The notes beneath the pieces are model-generated. The model saw only the letters and a program-made list of their open reading frames with translations, made no database searches and was not told the origin of the DNA. From Poriferisodalis sp965208925 (GTDB lineage Bacteria; Actinomycetota; Acidimicrobiia; Acidimicrobiales; Poriferisodalaceae), in NCBI RefSeq assembly GCF_965208925.1, contig NZ_OZ242364.1:868001-932000 (forward strand): 64,000 bases of DNA, read 5' to 3'. Position numbers and translations under genes: made by a program. Numbering within the stretch: the first letter of the stretch is position 1; each line of letters starts with the position of its first letter. Shown here piece by piece: positions 55,259 through 63,064 of the stretch.

Positions 55259-58117
55259 CTACTCGAAGTCAGGTGCCTTGACACTGCTGCTCTGGCCGAT
55301 GCGGACCTGAGAGCCCGCGTTCTCCAACTCGTTGGCGTTCTCCGTCGACGTGTCATCGATTGCGTAGCCAGTCGCAACCGGTGCATTGTCGGGAGTCGCG
55401 CCATCGACCGAGCCAGCCAGCGTGGTCACCAAGTCACGGACCCTGGGCAGCAGCAGCCCGTTGTTGGTTTCCAGCTCGTAGCGGGCCATTGTTGCCGGAC
55501 CAGTGATGGCGGCAACAGTAGTATCACTGCCGGGGTTGCCATCGGCATCGTTGACCAGTGATGATGCGAGCCGGGTACCGGTGATGCCGCTGATGGCAGA
55601 CACCAGACCGGTCTCGGCCAGGGTTGAGTCCACGTCGGTGCGGTGCCGCTTGGCAGCTTCATCAAAGACGTCGTCACCAAGTTCAGTGAGCGCCGCGATG
55701 GAGTTGGCGTAGGCGTTGAACCTGACCTCGACAGCAACTGCCGTCGTGCCGCCACTGGTCGGAACTGAGCCGCCACGTTCAACGGTGGAAATCGTCAGCG
55801 GGTTGTTGGCTGTCGCACCGCAGACACCACTGTCAGGATCAGCAGGCAGGTTCACCATGAACATGGCGTCGAATGCGCTGTTGGCTTCCAGCTCCGACTT
55901 CAGGTCGGCGAACTTGGCGTTGCCGGCGTTGAACCGCACCGACACCAGCCGATCCTTGGCGTTGACCCGCACGTCGATGTCGACCTCAGCCTTGGGATCG
56001 GCCTTCCAAGCAGTTGCCCGGTCGAACGCGATCGTCCAGCCGTTGCCTGCGGCACCGTCAGCGGCGCCGCCCTTCTTGGCCGTGATCGTGATGCCGTCGA
56101 AGCCATCGGCGGTCGGATCGGTGTTGCTTGTCGCGCCGGTGACGGTCGCCGGAATAATCGCACGAGCCTGCGCCGTGTGCTTCATATCGCTCATCGTGAC
56201 CGCAGTGATCCGCGGGCTCGCCTGAGCAGCCAGCACAGTGAAGGTGCGCGCACGGCTCTTGTTGCCAGCAGTATCCACCAGAGCACCGCTCTTGATGGTG
56301 ATCCGGTCGCCGACCGCAAACTCAGCAGGGGACACCAGCGTGATGTCTCCATTGTTGGCAAGGGTCAGACCGTCAGTCACCTCCTTGTCGGTGGTGCTGG
56401 TGATGACGATCTCACTGGTGTCAACCGTGTTGTTGTTGTTAGCGGTGTCGAGATCCGTCGCCGTGAACTGCACCTTGGCAACATCGGAAACGCCGGTTGC
56501 GGTGGCCTTGATGGCGACAACACTCACCACTGGGGCGCCGCTGTCACGAGCCTTGGCGGGCACAGTGACCGAGGTGCCGGCAACCGTCCGTTGGTCCATG
56601 GCGCTGCCGAACTTGGCACCACCAGCGAGCGAGATCACATCGCCAGCCTTGAGCGCTGAGGCGAGGGTCACCGTGACAGTGTCAGGACTGCAGGCACCGC
56701 CGGTTCCGTCGACGCGGCTGATGGCATCACCTGAGCCAAGCCGAACCGGCGCACCGTTGATCTCCAGATTGTCGCGGATCAGGTTGGTCAGGTCACCTGT
56801 TGACGGGTCGGCAGCGGGATCAGCGTCAGCGACGATGTTGTCGCTGAAACGCAGCACGACGCTCATGTCATCCACTTGCGGCGGCTTCCACTCTGTAGTG
56901 CTGCCCTCCACATTCGCGCTGCTGGTGATCGACGCAGTCAGCGGGTCGGCGGAGGCAGCAGCCATAACTGCCGCATCCATGACGCTCGCGCTCACGGCAC
57001 CGGTGCCGCCGATGGCGACGATGTTCAGGTGCAGCTTGTTGCCGCCAACCTGCTGCGGCGTCGCAGCGAGGTAATCGCTCACCGCAGCCGGCAGCATGTC
57101 GTCCACGACCAGCATCGGCACCAAGCTGCCGTTCTGGTAGCTCGACGCCAGTATCGGCGATGCGGCCACGCCGTCAGGCAGGCCGCTCTCGGCGACCAGC
57201 GCCACGGTGTTGCTCGACACCAGACCCAAGTCGGTCTTGCAGCCGTTGGTGGTCAGCTTCGCCAGCTCAGCCGATGCCTCTGCCGGCGTGTCACCCGGAA
57301 TGCGGGTGACCGTGTCAACACCAGCGGAGGTCAGCGCCGCCGACACGTCGTCGGACACGCTGGACTCGCCGCCCATGATCACGACATGCTCGATGTCCTG
57401 ACCGGTGATGAACTCCTCAGTAGCCGAAGGCAGCTCATCAGAAGCGGTGAGCAGCAGCGGCAGCTGCAGGCGGTTGGCCACGGGGCTGATCGCCATCGCA
57501 TACGCCAGCGACACGTCGCCGCCGTTCGCGAGGATCGCCGCGGCTTCCGAGCCGCCGCACCACGAAGCACCGCCGCCAAGCCGTGAGGCCACTGCAGCAG
57601 CGGTGCCGTACCGGTCGGACTCAGCGATGCGGCTGACCGTGGGCTCGTTGGCCAGTGCTTCGATGGCTTCCACCACCGAGTCGGACACTGCCGAAGCGCC
57701 GCCGAGCACGTAGACGGTCGAAACGCCGTAGTCCTCGATGAAGTCGGCCACGCCGCCATTGAGGCTCTCCATGGGCGTCAGCAGTACCGGTGCGTCCAGG
57801 AAGCCGGCCAGACCGGCCACCGAGATCGCATCCACCAGCTTGTAGCCCGAAGCCACGAACGCCACCGGCACGTTGCCCAAGCCTTCGGCCTTGCCGAAGT
57901 TGGCAGCGAGTCGGTTCGCCGTGTCATAGCGATCGCGCCCGCCGAACTCACGAGCGTCGGGCTTGCCGTCGTCGTTCGTGTCGACCAGCGCCTCGCTGGC
58001 TGTGTTTGCGGCTTGGGCTGGAGCGCCTGCTACGACCGCGAGCACCGATGCCATGAGCAACGCTGCCGCAATCGCAGCGAGGGAGCGCCTGCCCCGCCGC
58101 TTCGTTCGAATAGTCAA
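55259..58117 (-). CDS. secreted CWB2-repeat protein with beta-sandwich stalk
   Basis: 952 residues from a TTG at 58117, chosen because AGGAGG lies upstream and the signal peptide (RRSLAAIAAALLMASVLAVV) begins right after; the frame continues to 58624 but without protein-like sequence. LVDTNDDGKPDAREFGGRDR and CWB2 repeats (about 55-400; IAESDRYGTAAAVASRL) precede a 550-residue beta-rich region (for example SVVAIKATATGVSDVAKVQF, DRITIKSGALVDTAGNKSRA), likely Ig/cadherin-like domains. Tandem paralogue of 52221-54980; together they probably form cell-surface structures. Confidence 0.84.
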   Translation of the reverse strand: MTIRTKRRGRRSLAAIAAALLMASVLAVVAGAPAQAANTASEALVDTNDDGKPDAREFGGRDRYDTANRLAANFGKAEGLGNVPVAFVASGYKLVDAISVAGLAGFLDAPVLLTPMESLNGGVADFIEDYGVSTVYVLGGASAVSDSVVEAIEALANEPTVSRIAESDRYGTAAAVASRLGGGASWCGGSEAAAILANGGDVSLAYAMAISPVANRLQLPLLLTASDELPSATEEFITGQDIEHVVIMGGESSVSDDVSAALTSAGVDTVTRIPGDTPAEASAELAKLTTNGCKTDLGLVSSNTVALVAESGLPDGVAASPILASSYQNGSLVPMLVVDDMLPAAVSDYLAATPQQVGGNKLHLNIVAIGGTGAVSASVMDAAVMAAASADPLTASITSSANVEGSTTEWKPPQVDDMSVVLRFSDNIVADADPAADPSTGDLTNLIRDNLEINGAPVRLGSGDAISRVDGTGGACSPDTVTVTLASALKAGDVISLAGGAKFGSAMDQRTVAGTSVTVPAKARDSGAPVVSVVAIKATATGVSDVAKVQFTATDLDTANNNNTVDTSEIVITSTTDKEVTDGLTLANNGDITLVSPAEFAVGDRITIKSGALVDTAGNKSRARTFTVLAAQASPRITAVTMSDMKHTAQARAIIPATVTGATSNTDPTADGFDGITITAKKGGAADGAAGNGWTIAFDRATAWKADPKAEVDIDVRVNAKDRLVSVRFNAGNAKFADLKSELEANSAFDAMFMVNLPADPDSGVCGATANNPLTISTVERGGSVPTSGGTTAVAVEVRFNAYANSIAALTELGDDVFDEAAKRHRTDVDSTLAETGLVSAISGITGTRLASSLVNDADGNPGSDTTVAAITGPATMARYELETNNGLLLPRVRDLVTTLAGSVDGATPDNAPVATGYAIDDTSTENANELENAGSQVRIGQSSSVKAPDFE

Positions 58118-58499
58118 GGTTCCGAGCCTCCTGCTTGGAATTATTGGGTTATTGGTGTCCGGGCACGGGGCCTCGTGGCACCGATCTCCCGCCTGACAAG
58201 TAGAACCGCGGCAGGGCGTTCCCTGTGACACGGCAACCTGTAAGGGTACGGATTCTTTCCCGGCTGCGCAATGCAAAAGATCCTTCACTGCACCTGTTGC
58301 GAGCCTAGGCGCGCGAGGGTCTGCCCGCGGCGCGTTTTCGGCCCCTCCTGAGGCGATTTTCCAGCGCTCGCGCGAGGCTTCACTCGCAGACTTTGGCTGG
58401 CAACCATGGGCCGCGGCTGTGGAGAGCGAGGCAGACCCGTACGGAAGCAGGGCGGTAGGGTTGGATCCGCTAGTCAGGCCTCGGCCCGGGGGCAGTGCC
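58118..58499. promoter_or_regulatory. divergent intergenic region between CWB2 gene and ATPase operon
   Basis: About 380 bases with no supportable gene. It contains the CWB2 leader element (58237-58250) and must hold promoters for the minus-strand CWB2 gene and the plus-strand ATPase operon. No clear -10/-35 pair stands out to me. Confidence 0.5.
58237..58250 (-). promoter_or_regulatory. shared upstream element of paired CWB2 genes, copy 2
   Basis: CGTACCCTTACAGG on the coding strand, 120 bases upstream of the TTG start at 58117; it differs by one base from the copy at 55103-55116. Sequence between the element and the start is otherwise not conserved between the paralogues. Confidence 0.45.
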
Positions 58500-59603
58500 G
58501 TGTACTCATCAATTGAGATCAGCGGCTTCCGGAGTCTCGAACAGATACGGCTTGAAGGCTTGAGCCGGGTGAACTTGCTGGTGGGGTCGAACAACTCGGG
58601 CAAGACCTCGGTGCTCGAGTCCATCGGGCTGCTGCACTCTGCGGGCGACTATCGGGTGTTGCGATCGTTGCTTGAAATGCGTGGCGAATGGTTGCCCGAC
58701 GAGGACCAGGGCCGCGTGTACGACATCGCCCAGCTCTTCTCGTACCGCGACATGTCACAGCGCATTCGCTTGTCGGGGCAACAGTCCGGCTCGGGTTCGC
58801 AGCTTGAGACAGTCGTGGCGGAACTATCTGTGCAGACAGGGCAAGGGACGATGGGAGGCCTGCCGCTGCAATATGACGACGACGCAGAGGACGCATCGCC
58901 GGCACGCCTCGTCTGGGCATCCAGTGAACGAGAAAGCAGATTCCGGGCAGCCTTGACGGCTGATGGGATGCTGCCAGTTCGGCAGATGTCCCGGCCTAGT
59001 TGGAATGCAGGCGACGATGTCCCACGTGTCCAGTTCATCGGCACCGGCGGCTTGGTTCCCGGTGATGTCAGTGACATCTTCGAAGATGTGGTGCTGACCG
59101 ACGCTGAACACCGGGCAGTCGAGGCGATGCGGCTTGTCGAACCCCGCGTCGAGCGGTTTACAGTGCTCCCGTCAAGACGTGCGCCGCACGGCGGCAGCGC
59201 TCGAGGCGGGATCCTGCTGCGGATGCAAGGCATCGAGGGCCGCGTTCCCATCGGGAGTGTCGGCGACGGAATGTGGCGATTGCTCGGCTTGGCGCTGGCA
59301 TTGGCGCGAGCGCGAGGCGGAGTGCTCCTGGTCGATGAGATCGACACGGGCCTGCACTACACGGTGATGCAGAAGATGTGGACGATGATCGCAGAGCGTT
59401 CGAAATCCTTGGATGTGCAGGTGTTCGCAACGACCCACAGCCGTGACTGCTACGAGAGCCTCGCCTCGGTGGCTGACCCCGACGCCGATCCGCCGGGGGA
59501 TCTGACGATTCACCGGCTCGAACCCGGCAACGGCAAGCGCAGCATTCAATTCAGCGAGCATGAGGTTGCGCTGGCGGCAGAGCGCGGCCTCGAGGTCCGC
59601 TAG
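58500..59603 (+). CDS. AAA_21/OLD-like ABC-type ATPase
   Basis: 367 residues from the GTG giving MYSSIEISGFRSLEQIRLEG, the usual start of this family. Walker A VGSNNSGKTSVLE, a signature-like region (GSVGDGMWRLL), Walker B GGVLLVDEIDTGLHY and the H-loop VFATTHSRDCYES are present, giving the SMC/RecF-like ATPase fold found in OLD, AriA and RloA proteins. No nuclease domain is fused. The next gene, coding for a DUF3226/TOPRIM-like protein, begins at the base after its stop, so the pair resembles split ATPase-TOPRIM defence systems. Antiphage function is inferred from this arrangement only. Confidence 0.85.
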   Translation: MYSSIEISGFRSLEQIRLEGLSRVNLLVGSNNSGKTSVLESIGLLHSAGDYRVLRSLLEMRGEWLPDEDQGRVYDIAQLFSYRDMSQRIRLSGQQSGSGSQLETVVAELSVQTGQGTMGGLPLQYDDDAEDASPARLVWASSERESRFRAALTADGMLPVRQMSRPSWNAGDDVPRVQFIGTGGLVPGDVSDIFEDVVLTDAEHRAVEAMRLVEPRVERFTVLPSRRAPHGGSARGGILLRMQGIEGRVPIGSVGDGMWRLLGLALALARARGGVLLVDEIDTGLHYTVMQKMWTMIAERSKSLDVQVFATTHSRDCYESLASVADPDADPPGDLTIHRLEPGNGKRSIQFSEHEVALAAERGLEVR

Positions 59604-60332
59604 GTGGCAGTTCAAGAGCCAGCACCGGCAATGAAGCTGCTCGTGGAGGGAGCAACCGAACGACGACTGATCCCGCAGCTCATGAAGGCGCGGGGAGTCG
59701 CATGGGACGATGCTGATATCGGAACTCGAGTGCCGCGCATAGTCAGCCTTGGCGGCGTCACGAACATCCTCAAGAGGGGCGCGTTTTCCACCGAATTCAA
59801 GTCCAGCAGTTTCAAGTCCACCAGTCTTGAACGGCTTGGCGTAATTGTCGACGCCAACGGCAACGCGTCCGGGCGCTGGGAAGCAATCCGGCAACGATGC
59901 GCGTCCGACTTGCCGGACATGGGTGATCTGCCTGAGCAAATTCCTGCGGGAGGCTTCGTTCGACAACGTGCAGACGGATCGTGGCTCGGCGTTTGGATCA
60001 TGCCCGACAACCGTCAGCAAGGCGCTGTGGAGGAATTCCTGCTCGACCTGACCCCCGACGATGCGACCGAACTTGTGGAGTACGCCCGACACAGTGTCGA
60101 CGGAGCTCGCCAACGAGGAGCGCCCCTGCGGGATGAGGACTTCACGAAGTCAGTGGTACATACCTGGCTCGCATGGCAGGACGAACCCGGACCCCAGTTG
60201 CACGTAGCCGTCATGCGAAGACTGCTCGACCCGCAGCATCCTCAATCGCAACCGTTCGTCTCCTGGTTCACCAGGTTGTTCGAGCCCGCGTACTCGACGG
60301 CCGATAGTGCGAGCGGCACCGAGCCTGACTGA
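59604..60332 (+). CDS. DUF3226 (TOPRIM-like) protein
   Basis: 242 residues. MKLLVEGATERRLIPQLMKA carries the Glu-containing TOPRIM-type first motif, and RLGVIVDANGNASGRWEAIR the Asp motif. VGVWIMPDN-type sequence (LGVWIMPDNRQQGAVEEFLL) and VVHTWLAWQDEPGPQLHVAV are characteristic of DUF3226. Such proteins are commonly encoded beside AAA_21 ATPases and are predicted nucleases or phosphotransferases in defence. The GTG at 59604 has a GAGGT site; an ATG at 59631 is possible. It overlaps the AlkB-like gene by 26 bases. Confidence 0.85.
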   Translation: MAVQEPAPAMKLLVEGATERRLIPQLMKARGVAWDDADIGTRVPRIVSLGGVTNILKRGAFSTEFKSSSFKSTSLERLGVIVDANGNASGRWEAIRQRCASDLPDMGDLPEQIPAGGFVRQRADGSWLGVWIMPDNRQQGAVEEFLLDLTPDDATELVEYARHSVDGARQRGAPLRDEDFTKSVVHTWLAWQDEPGPQLHVAVMRRLLDPQHPQSQPFVSWFTRLFEPAYSTADSASGTEPD

Positions 60333-60777
60333 GGACACGGCTGTCGTTTCTGCGGGGCTTGAGTATCTGCCGGACTTCCTGTCGCCGGAGGAGGAAGCCG
60401 AGCTCATCGCCTGCATCGATGCAGGCGAATGGCTCGCTGATCTCTCTCGGCGGGTGCAGCACTACGGGTACAAGTACGACTACTCGAACCGCAGGCTCGA
60501 CGAGTCAGCCCGCATCGGGCCGGTTGTGGCGACCGTGAGCTTGGGGTCGGCAGTCAGCATGGACTTCTGCTGTGACGAGACCGGCGACGAGCATGTGCAC
60601 CGCCTAGAGCCCCGCAGCCTCGTGCTGCTGTATGGGGATGCACGCTGGAAGTGGCGTCATGGCATCGCCAAGCGGCGCACGGACACCGTGCATGGGCAGA
60701 AGATCGCCCGTCATCGACGCATCTCGATCACCTTCCGCACCATCGCCGGCCCGAGCCAACACAGACCGGCAGCATGA
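60307..60777 (+). CDS. AlkB-like protein lacking the HxD iron-binding segment
   Basis: 156 residues. VQHYGYKYDYSNRRLDESAR and GPVVATVSLGSAVSMDFCC match AlkB-family 2-oxoglutarate/Fe(II) dioxygenases, as do RSLVLLYGDARWKWRHGI and ARHRRISITFRT at the end. The segment of about 55 residues that should lie between them, with NEYxxGQGIxxHxD and two iron ligands, is missing without a frameshift. The last ligand His and the 2-oxoglutarate Arg remain. As it stands the protein should not be an active demethylase. It overlaps the DUF3226 gene, so it is the third gene of the operon. Confidence 0.75.
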   Translation: MRAAPSLTEDTAVVSAGLEYLPDFLSPEEEAELIACIDAGEWLADLSRRVQHYGYKYDYSNRRLDESARIGPVVATVSLGSAVSMDFCCDETGDEHVHRLEPRSLVLLYGDARWKWRHGIAKRRTDTVHGQKIARHRRISITFRTIAGPSQHRPAA

Positions 60778-60910
60778 ATCCAGTAACCCGCCTCCACGAA
60801 GCGCAGGGACCCCCAGAGCCTCCACCAAAACCGGGGCGATTCAACCGGTGCATCAGCGAACACCTCGCCGCTGGCGACCACCACGCTGCTGCGATCTCAG
60901 CACAGAAAGA

Positions 60911-60997
60911 TAAAGCCCCGCCAGTGCACCTCCGCTGAGCGGTGGTGGACGGCGGGGAAGAGTGGGCACAGCTTGCCCGGTTTCGTCAGCGAATGCA
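60911..60997 (-). repeat. 90-bp hairpin repeat, copy 3 (diverged)
   Basis: The core hairpin CCCCGCC...GGCGGGG and inner stem are retained; the distal 35 bases are more diverged than in copies 1 and 2. On the minus strand it is followed by CTTTATCTTTCTG, terminator-like, and lies just beyond the decayed NYN gene. Confidence 0.7.
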
Positions 60998-61062
60998 AGT
61001 CGTACGGTGCCGAGACAGTCAACCCCGGTCTCGCATAGCGCCAGTCCGAGCCGGCCACGCCG

Positions 61063-61562
61063 CTAAGGGGTGAGGGTGTAGTCGGTGTCGTCCCGCACCT
61101 GCGCGAATCGATGTCCGTCAAGGGCATGGTTCCAGAGGCGTCGGCGACGTCATAGAGGTCATCGCGGGCGCCGAGAGCGATATCTAGCGCCATCATCACG
61201 TCGATGCCCTTCTCTTCGGCCCGCCACCCTATGGGTTTCCCCATTGACCACTCAGTGGGCTGATACCGCAGCGGGCGACTGCGTACGGTCACCAGAGGCT
61301 GGGACTCCCAAGCCGTGAACTGTCGGGCAGAGCCCGCCTGTGCGCGTGGGCCGCCCTTAGGCCCAGGCCGACCTCGATAGACCCTCACAGCAGTCAGCTC
61401 ACGGGTGGGATCGACTCTCTCCCCGAGTTGTTTGAGCATGAGCCCGAGCCGAAGAGGCAGCACATGCCCGAACGTGTAGGGATCCCGCGTCGGGTCACCG
61501 AACACGTCCCGGGCGGCGAATCGAGTGTTCTCATAGTCGATGAACACCGCGACTCGTGTCAA
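61063..61562 (-). pseudogene. NYN-domain (LabA-like) RNase gene with internal deletion and frameshift
   Basis: Starts at a TTG giving MTRVAVFIDYENTRFAARDV, typical of NYN/PIN-like RNases. It continues through GLMLKQLGERVDPTRELTAV and GWRAEEKGIDVMMALDIALG to DLYDVA, where the catalytic GDSD region should follow. Instead, in another frame, the sequence reads HRFAQVRDDTDYTLTP and stops at 61063, a plausible original C-terminus. A central piece has therefore been lost with a frame change. The in-frame continuation runs through the 90-bp repeat to 60897 and is not protein-like. Confidence 0.65.
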
Positions 61563-61583
61563 TTTCAGACCGCCCAAAAATAT

Positions 61584-61618
61584 GCCCCGCCATTCCCGGC
61601 AAAACCGGGAAGGCGGGG
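61584..61618 (-). terminator. terminator-like hairpin in the leader of the NYN gene
   Basis: On the minus strand CCCCGCC-TTCCCGG, loop, CCGGGAA-GGCGGGG is followed by CATATTTTTG. It lies between a 130-base AT-rich leader (61619-61752) and the NYN start at 61562. An attenuator or separate upstream RNA is possible. Confidence 0.65.
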
Positions 61619-61752
61619 AGTAGTGCCATGACTGTAGTGCGTCACGATGCGTCCCACAAACGACAGAGCGCTTATCGGACTGCACGTCCTGTTTTTCCTT
61701 TTGCCTTGTGACTTGGATTGCAAATTACTTCTTTTATCAGTAGTATTTTGAT

Positions 61753-62418
61753 ATGGAGCCGATCGGGATAGCAAACGCTGCAAGGCAACTGGAGGTCAGT
61801 CCCCGGCGCGTCTATCAGTTGGTTGCCGCAGGACAGCTGAGCGGCCGACGGATCGGACGATCATGGGTGCTCGACCGTGCCGACGTCCAACGATTTGCAC
61901 GCTCCCAGCCCGGCGTCGGCCGGCCCTGGAGTCCGTCCTCAGCCTGGTACGTCCTGGCTCTCGCTAACGGAGACGCCGTTCAGGCGTCACCGGTCGACCG
62001 ATCGCGGGCCAAGAAGCGACTGCAGGTCGGGCTCGAACCACTCGCCAAGCGTCTGTCGAGCCGGGCCCACAGCCGCTGGTTCTATGCGCATCCAGCGGTG
62101 CACTCAGAGATGCTCTCCTACCCCAGCGTGGTCGCCAGTGGGGTCAGCGCGCTGAACCACCACCACGTCGATCTCGTGGTCAGCGATCAGTCCGAGGCGT
62201 ACGTGCGGGAATCGCTAGTCGCCGAACTGGCCGATCGCTTCGCTCTCGATGCGGACTCAGACAGACCCAATGTGCGACTGCGAGTGGTCGGCGACGACGA
62301 CTGGCCCTTCGAAGCCGACCAACAGGTCGCTGCCGCCCCGGTCGTCGCCGTCGACCTGTTGGAGGCAGACGACGAACGCTCCCAACGCGCCGCCCGCGAA
62401 CTCCTGGCCAGAGCGTGA
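61753..62418 (+). CDS. excisionase-type HTH protein, possible AbiEi-like antitoxin
   Basis: 221 residues. The N-terminus (MEPIGIANAARQLEVSPRRV, YQLVAAGQLSGRRIGRSWVL) is a MerR/excisionase-type HTH. The rest has VSGVSALNHHHVDL-type sequence (VASGVSALNHHHVDLVVSDQ) and ends VAVDLLEADDERSQRAAREL, a pattern I associate with C-terminal domains of actinobacterial AbiEi-like antitoxins. No cognate AbiEii gene is adjacent. The last 103 bases of homologous sequence recur at 62962-63064 with about 90% identity. Confidence 0.6.
   Translation: MEPIGIANAARQLEVSPRRVYQLVAAGQLSGRRIGRSWVLDRADVQRFARSQPGVGRPWSPSSAWYVLALANGDAVQASPVDRSRAKKRLQVGLEPLAKRLSSRAHSRWFYAHPAVHSEMLSYPSVVASGVSALNHHHVDLVVSDQSEAYVRESLVAELADRFALDADSDRPNVRLRVVGDDDWPFEADQQVAAAPVVAVDLLEADDERSQRAARELLARA
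62295..62397 (+). repeat. 103-bp direct repeat, left copy (3' part of the HTH gene)
   Basis: Matches 62962-63064 over its full length at about 90% by eye, without gaps. It brackets the minus-strand HepT/MNT module. Confidence 0.75.
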
Positions 62419-62447
62419 CCGACCGCACCGTTGGCGGGACGGTCGCA

Positions 62448-62641
62448 TCAACAGTCGGCAGGCGATGCCCCGGAACTCAGCAATCGCGCTAGCTCGGGGA
62501 TCTCGGAGACCATGGTGTCCCACAGGATCTCAGGTTCCGTCCTGAAGTACTCGTGCATGAGCAGGTTGCGAAGCGACTTGGCCTTCCTTACTGGCACGCA
62601 GCGAGAATGTCTGCGACCCGCTCAGTATCGCTGCGACTCAC
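62448..62641 (-). pseudogene. HepT-type HEPN toxin remnant with internal deletion
   Basis: The GTG overlapping the stop of the MNT gene opens MSRSDTERVADILAA, a HepT N-terminus, but a stop follows after 17 codons. In another frame the sequence resumes as KSLRNLLMHEYFRTEPEILW, then DTMVSEIPELARLL, matching the HEPN RxxxxH C-terminal region. About 40-50 codons between them are gone. The toxin half of the HepT/MntA pair is therefore inactivated. Confidence 0.7.
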
Positions 62642-62928
62642 AGTGGGATCGCGTCGGCGAGCATTGTGCGGTAACGATCCCGCAGGCATGACCGCGGCAC
62701 AACGTCAACTTCCGCGCCGAGGAGATCTTCGAGATCGGCCTTGAGGCCGCCGATGTCAAAGAGCGTGACGCCCTGGTCGAAGTCGACCAAGAAGTCGTAG
62801 TCGCTGTTTGAGTCGTCATCGCCCCGGGCAACAGAACCCACGAGCGCAATCGCGCTCGCCCTGTTGCGCGCCGCTGCAACTCGAATCTCGGCTCGGAGCC
62901 GGCCAACAACTTGCTCGCGCCTGTTCAC
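62638..62928 (-). CDS. MntA-type minimal nucleotidyltransferase antitoxin
   Basis: 96 residues from GTG. IALVGSVARGDDDSNSDYDF then LVDFD contains the GSxARG and paired-Asp motif of MNT nucleotidyltransferases, which neutralise HepT toxins by polyadenylylation. The C-terminus includes LEDLLGAEVDVVPRSCL with the third Asp. It appears complete, while its partner HepT is broken, so it is an orphan antitoxin. It lies between the 103-bp repeats. Confidence 0.85.
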   Translation of the reverse strand: MNRREQVVGRLRAEIRVAAARNRASAIALVGSVARGDDDSNSDYDFLVDFDQGVTLFDIGGLKADLEDLLGAEVDVVPRSCLRDRYRTMLADAIPL

Positions 62929-62961
62929 CGTGTCGAATGTAACGCTTCCGCTCGGCCAGAT

Positions 62962-63064
62962 CGACGACTGGCCCTTCGAAGCCGGCCAACTGGTCGCCCC
63001 CGCCCCGGTCGTCGCCGTCGACCTGCTCGACTCAGACGGCGAACGCTGCCAACGCGCCGCCCGC
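62962..63064 (+). repeat. 103-bp direct repeat, right copy
   Basis: Copy of the 3' part of the HTH/antitoxin gene without any gene upstream. Its reading frame matches the parent (DWPFEAGQLVAPAPVVAVDL) but runs on past the end. The roughly 10% divergence points to an old event or a related donor gene. Confidence 0.75.

Noticed and set aside
58500..60332. Naming the ATPase/DUF3226 pair PARIS
   Set aside because: AriB belongs to DUF4435 and the ATPase similarity is only at superfamily level; the name would overstate the evidence.
61063..61752. Type III (ToxIN-like) toxin-antitoxin locus
   Set aside because: No tandem repeats in the leader, and the protein looks NYN-like rather than ToxN-like.
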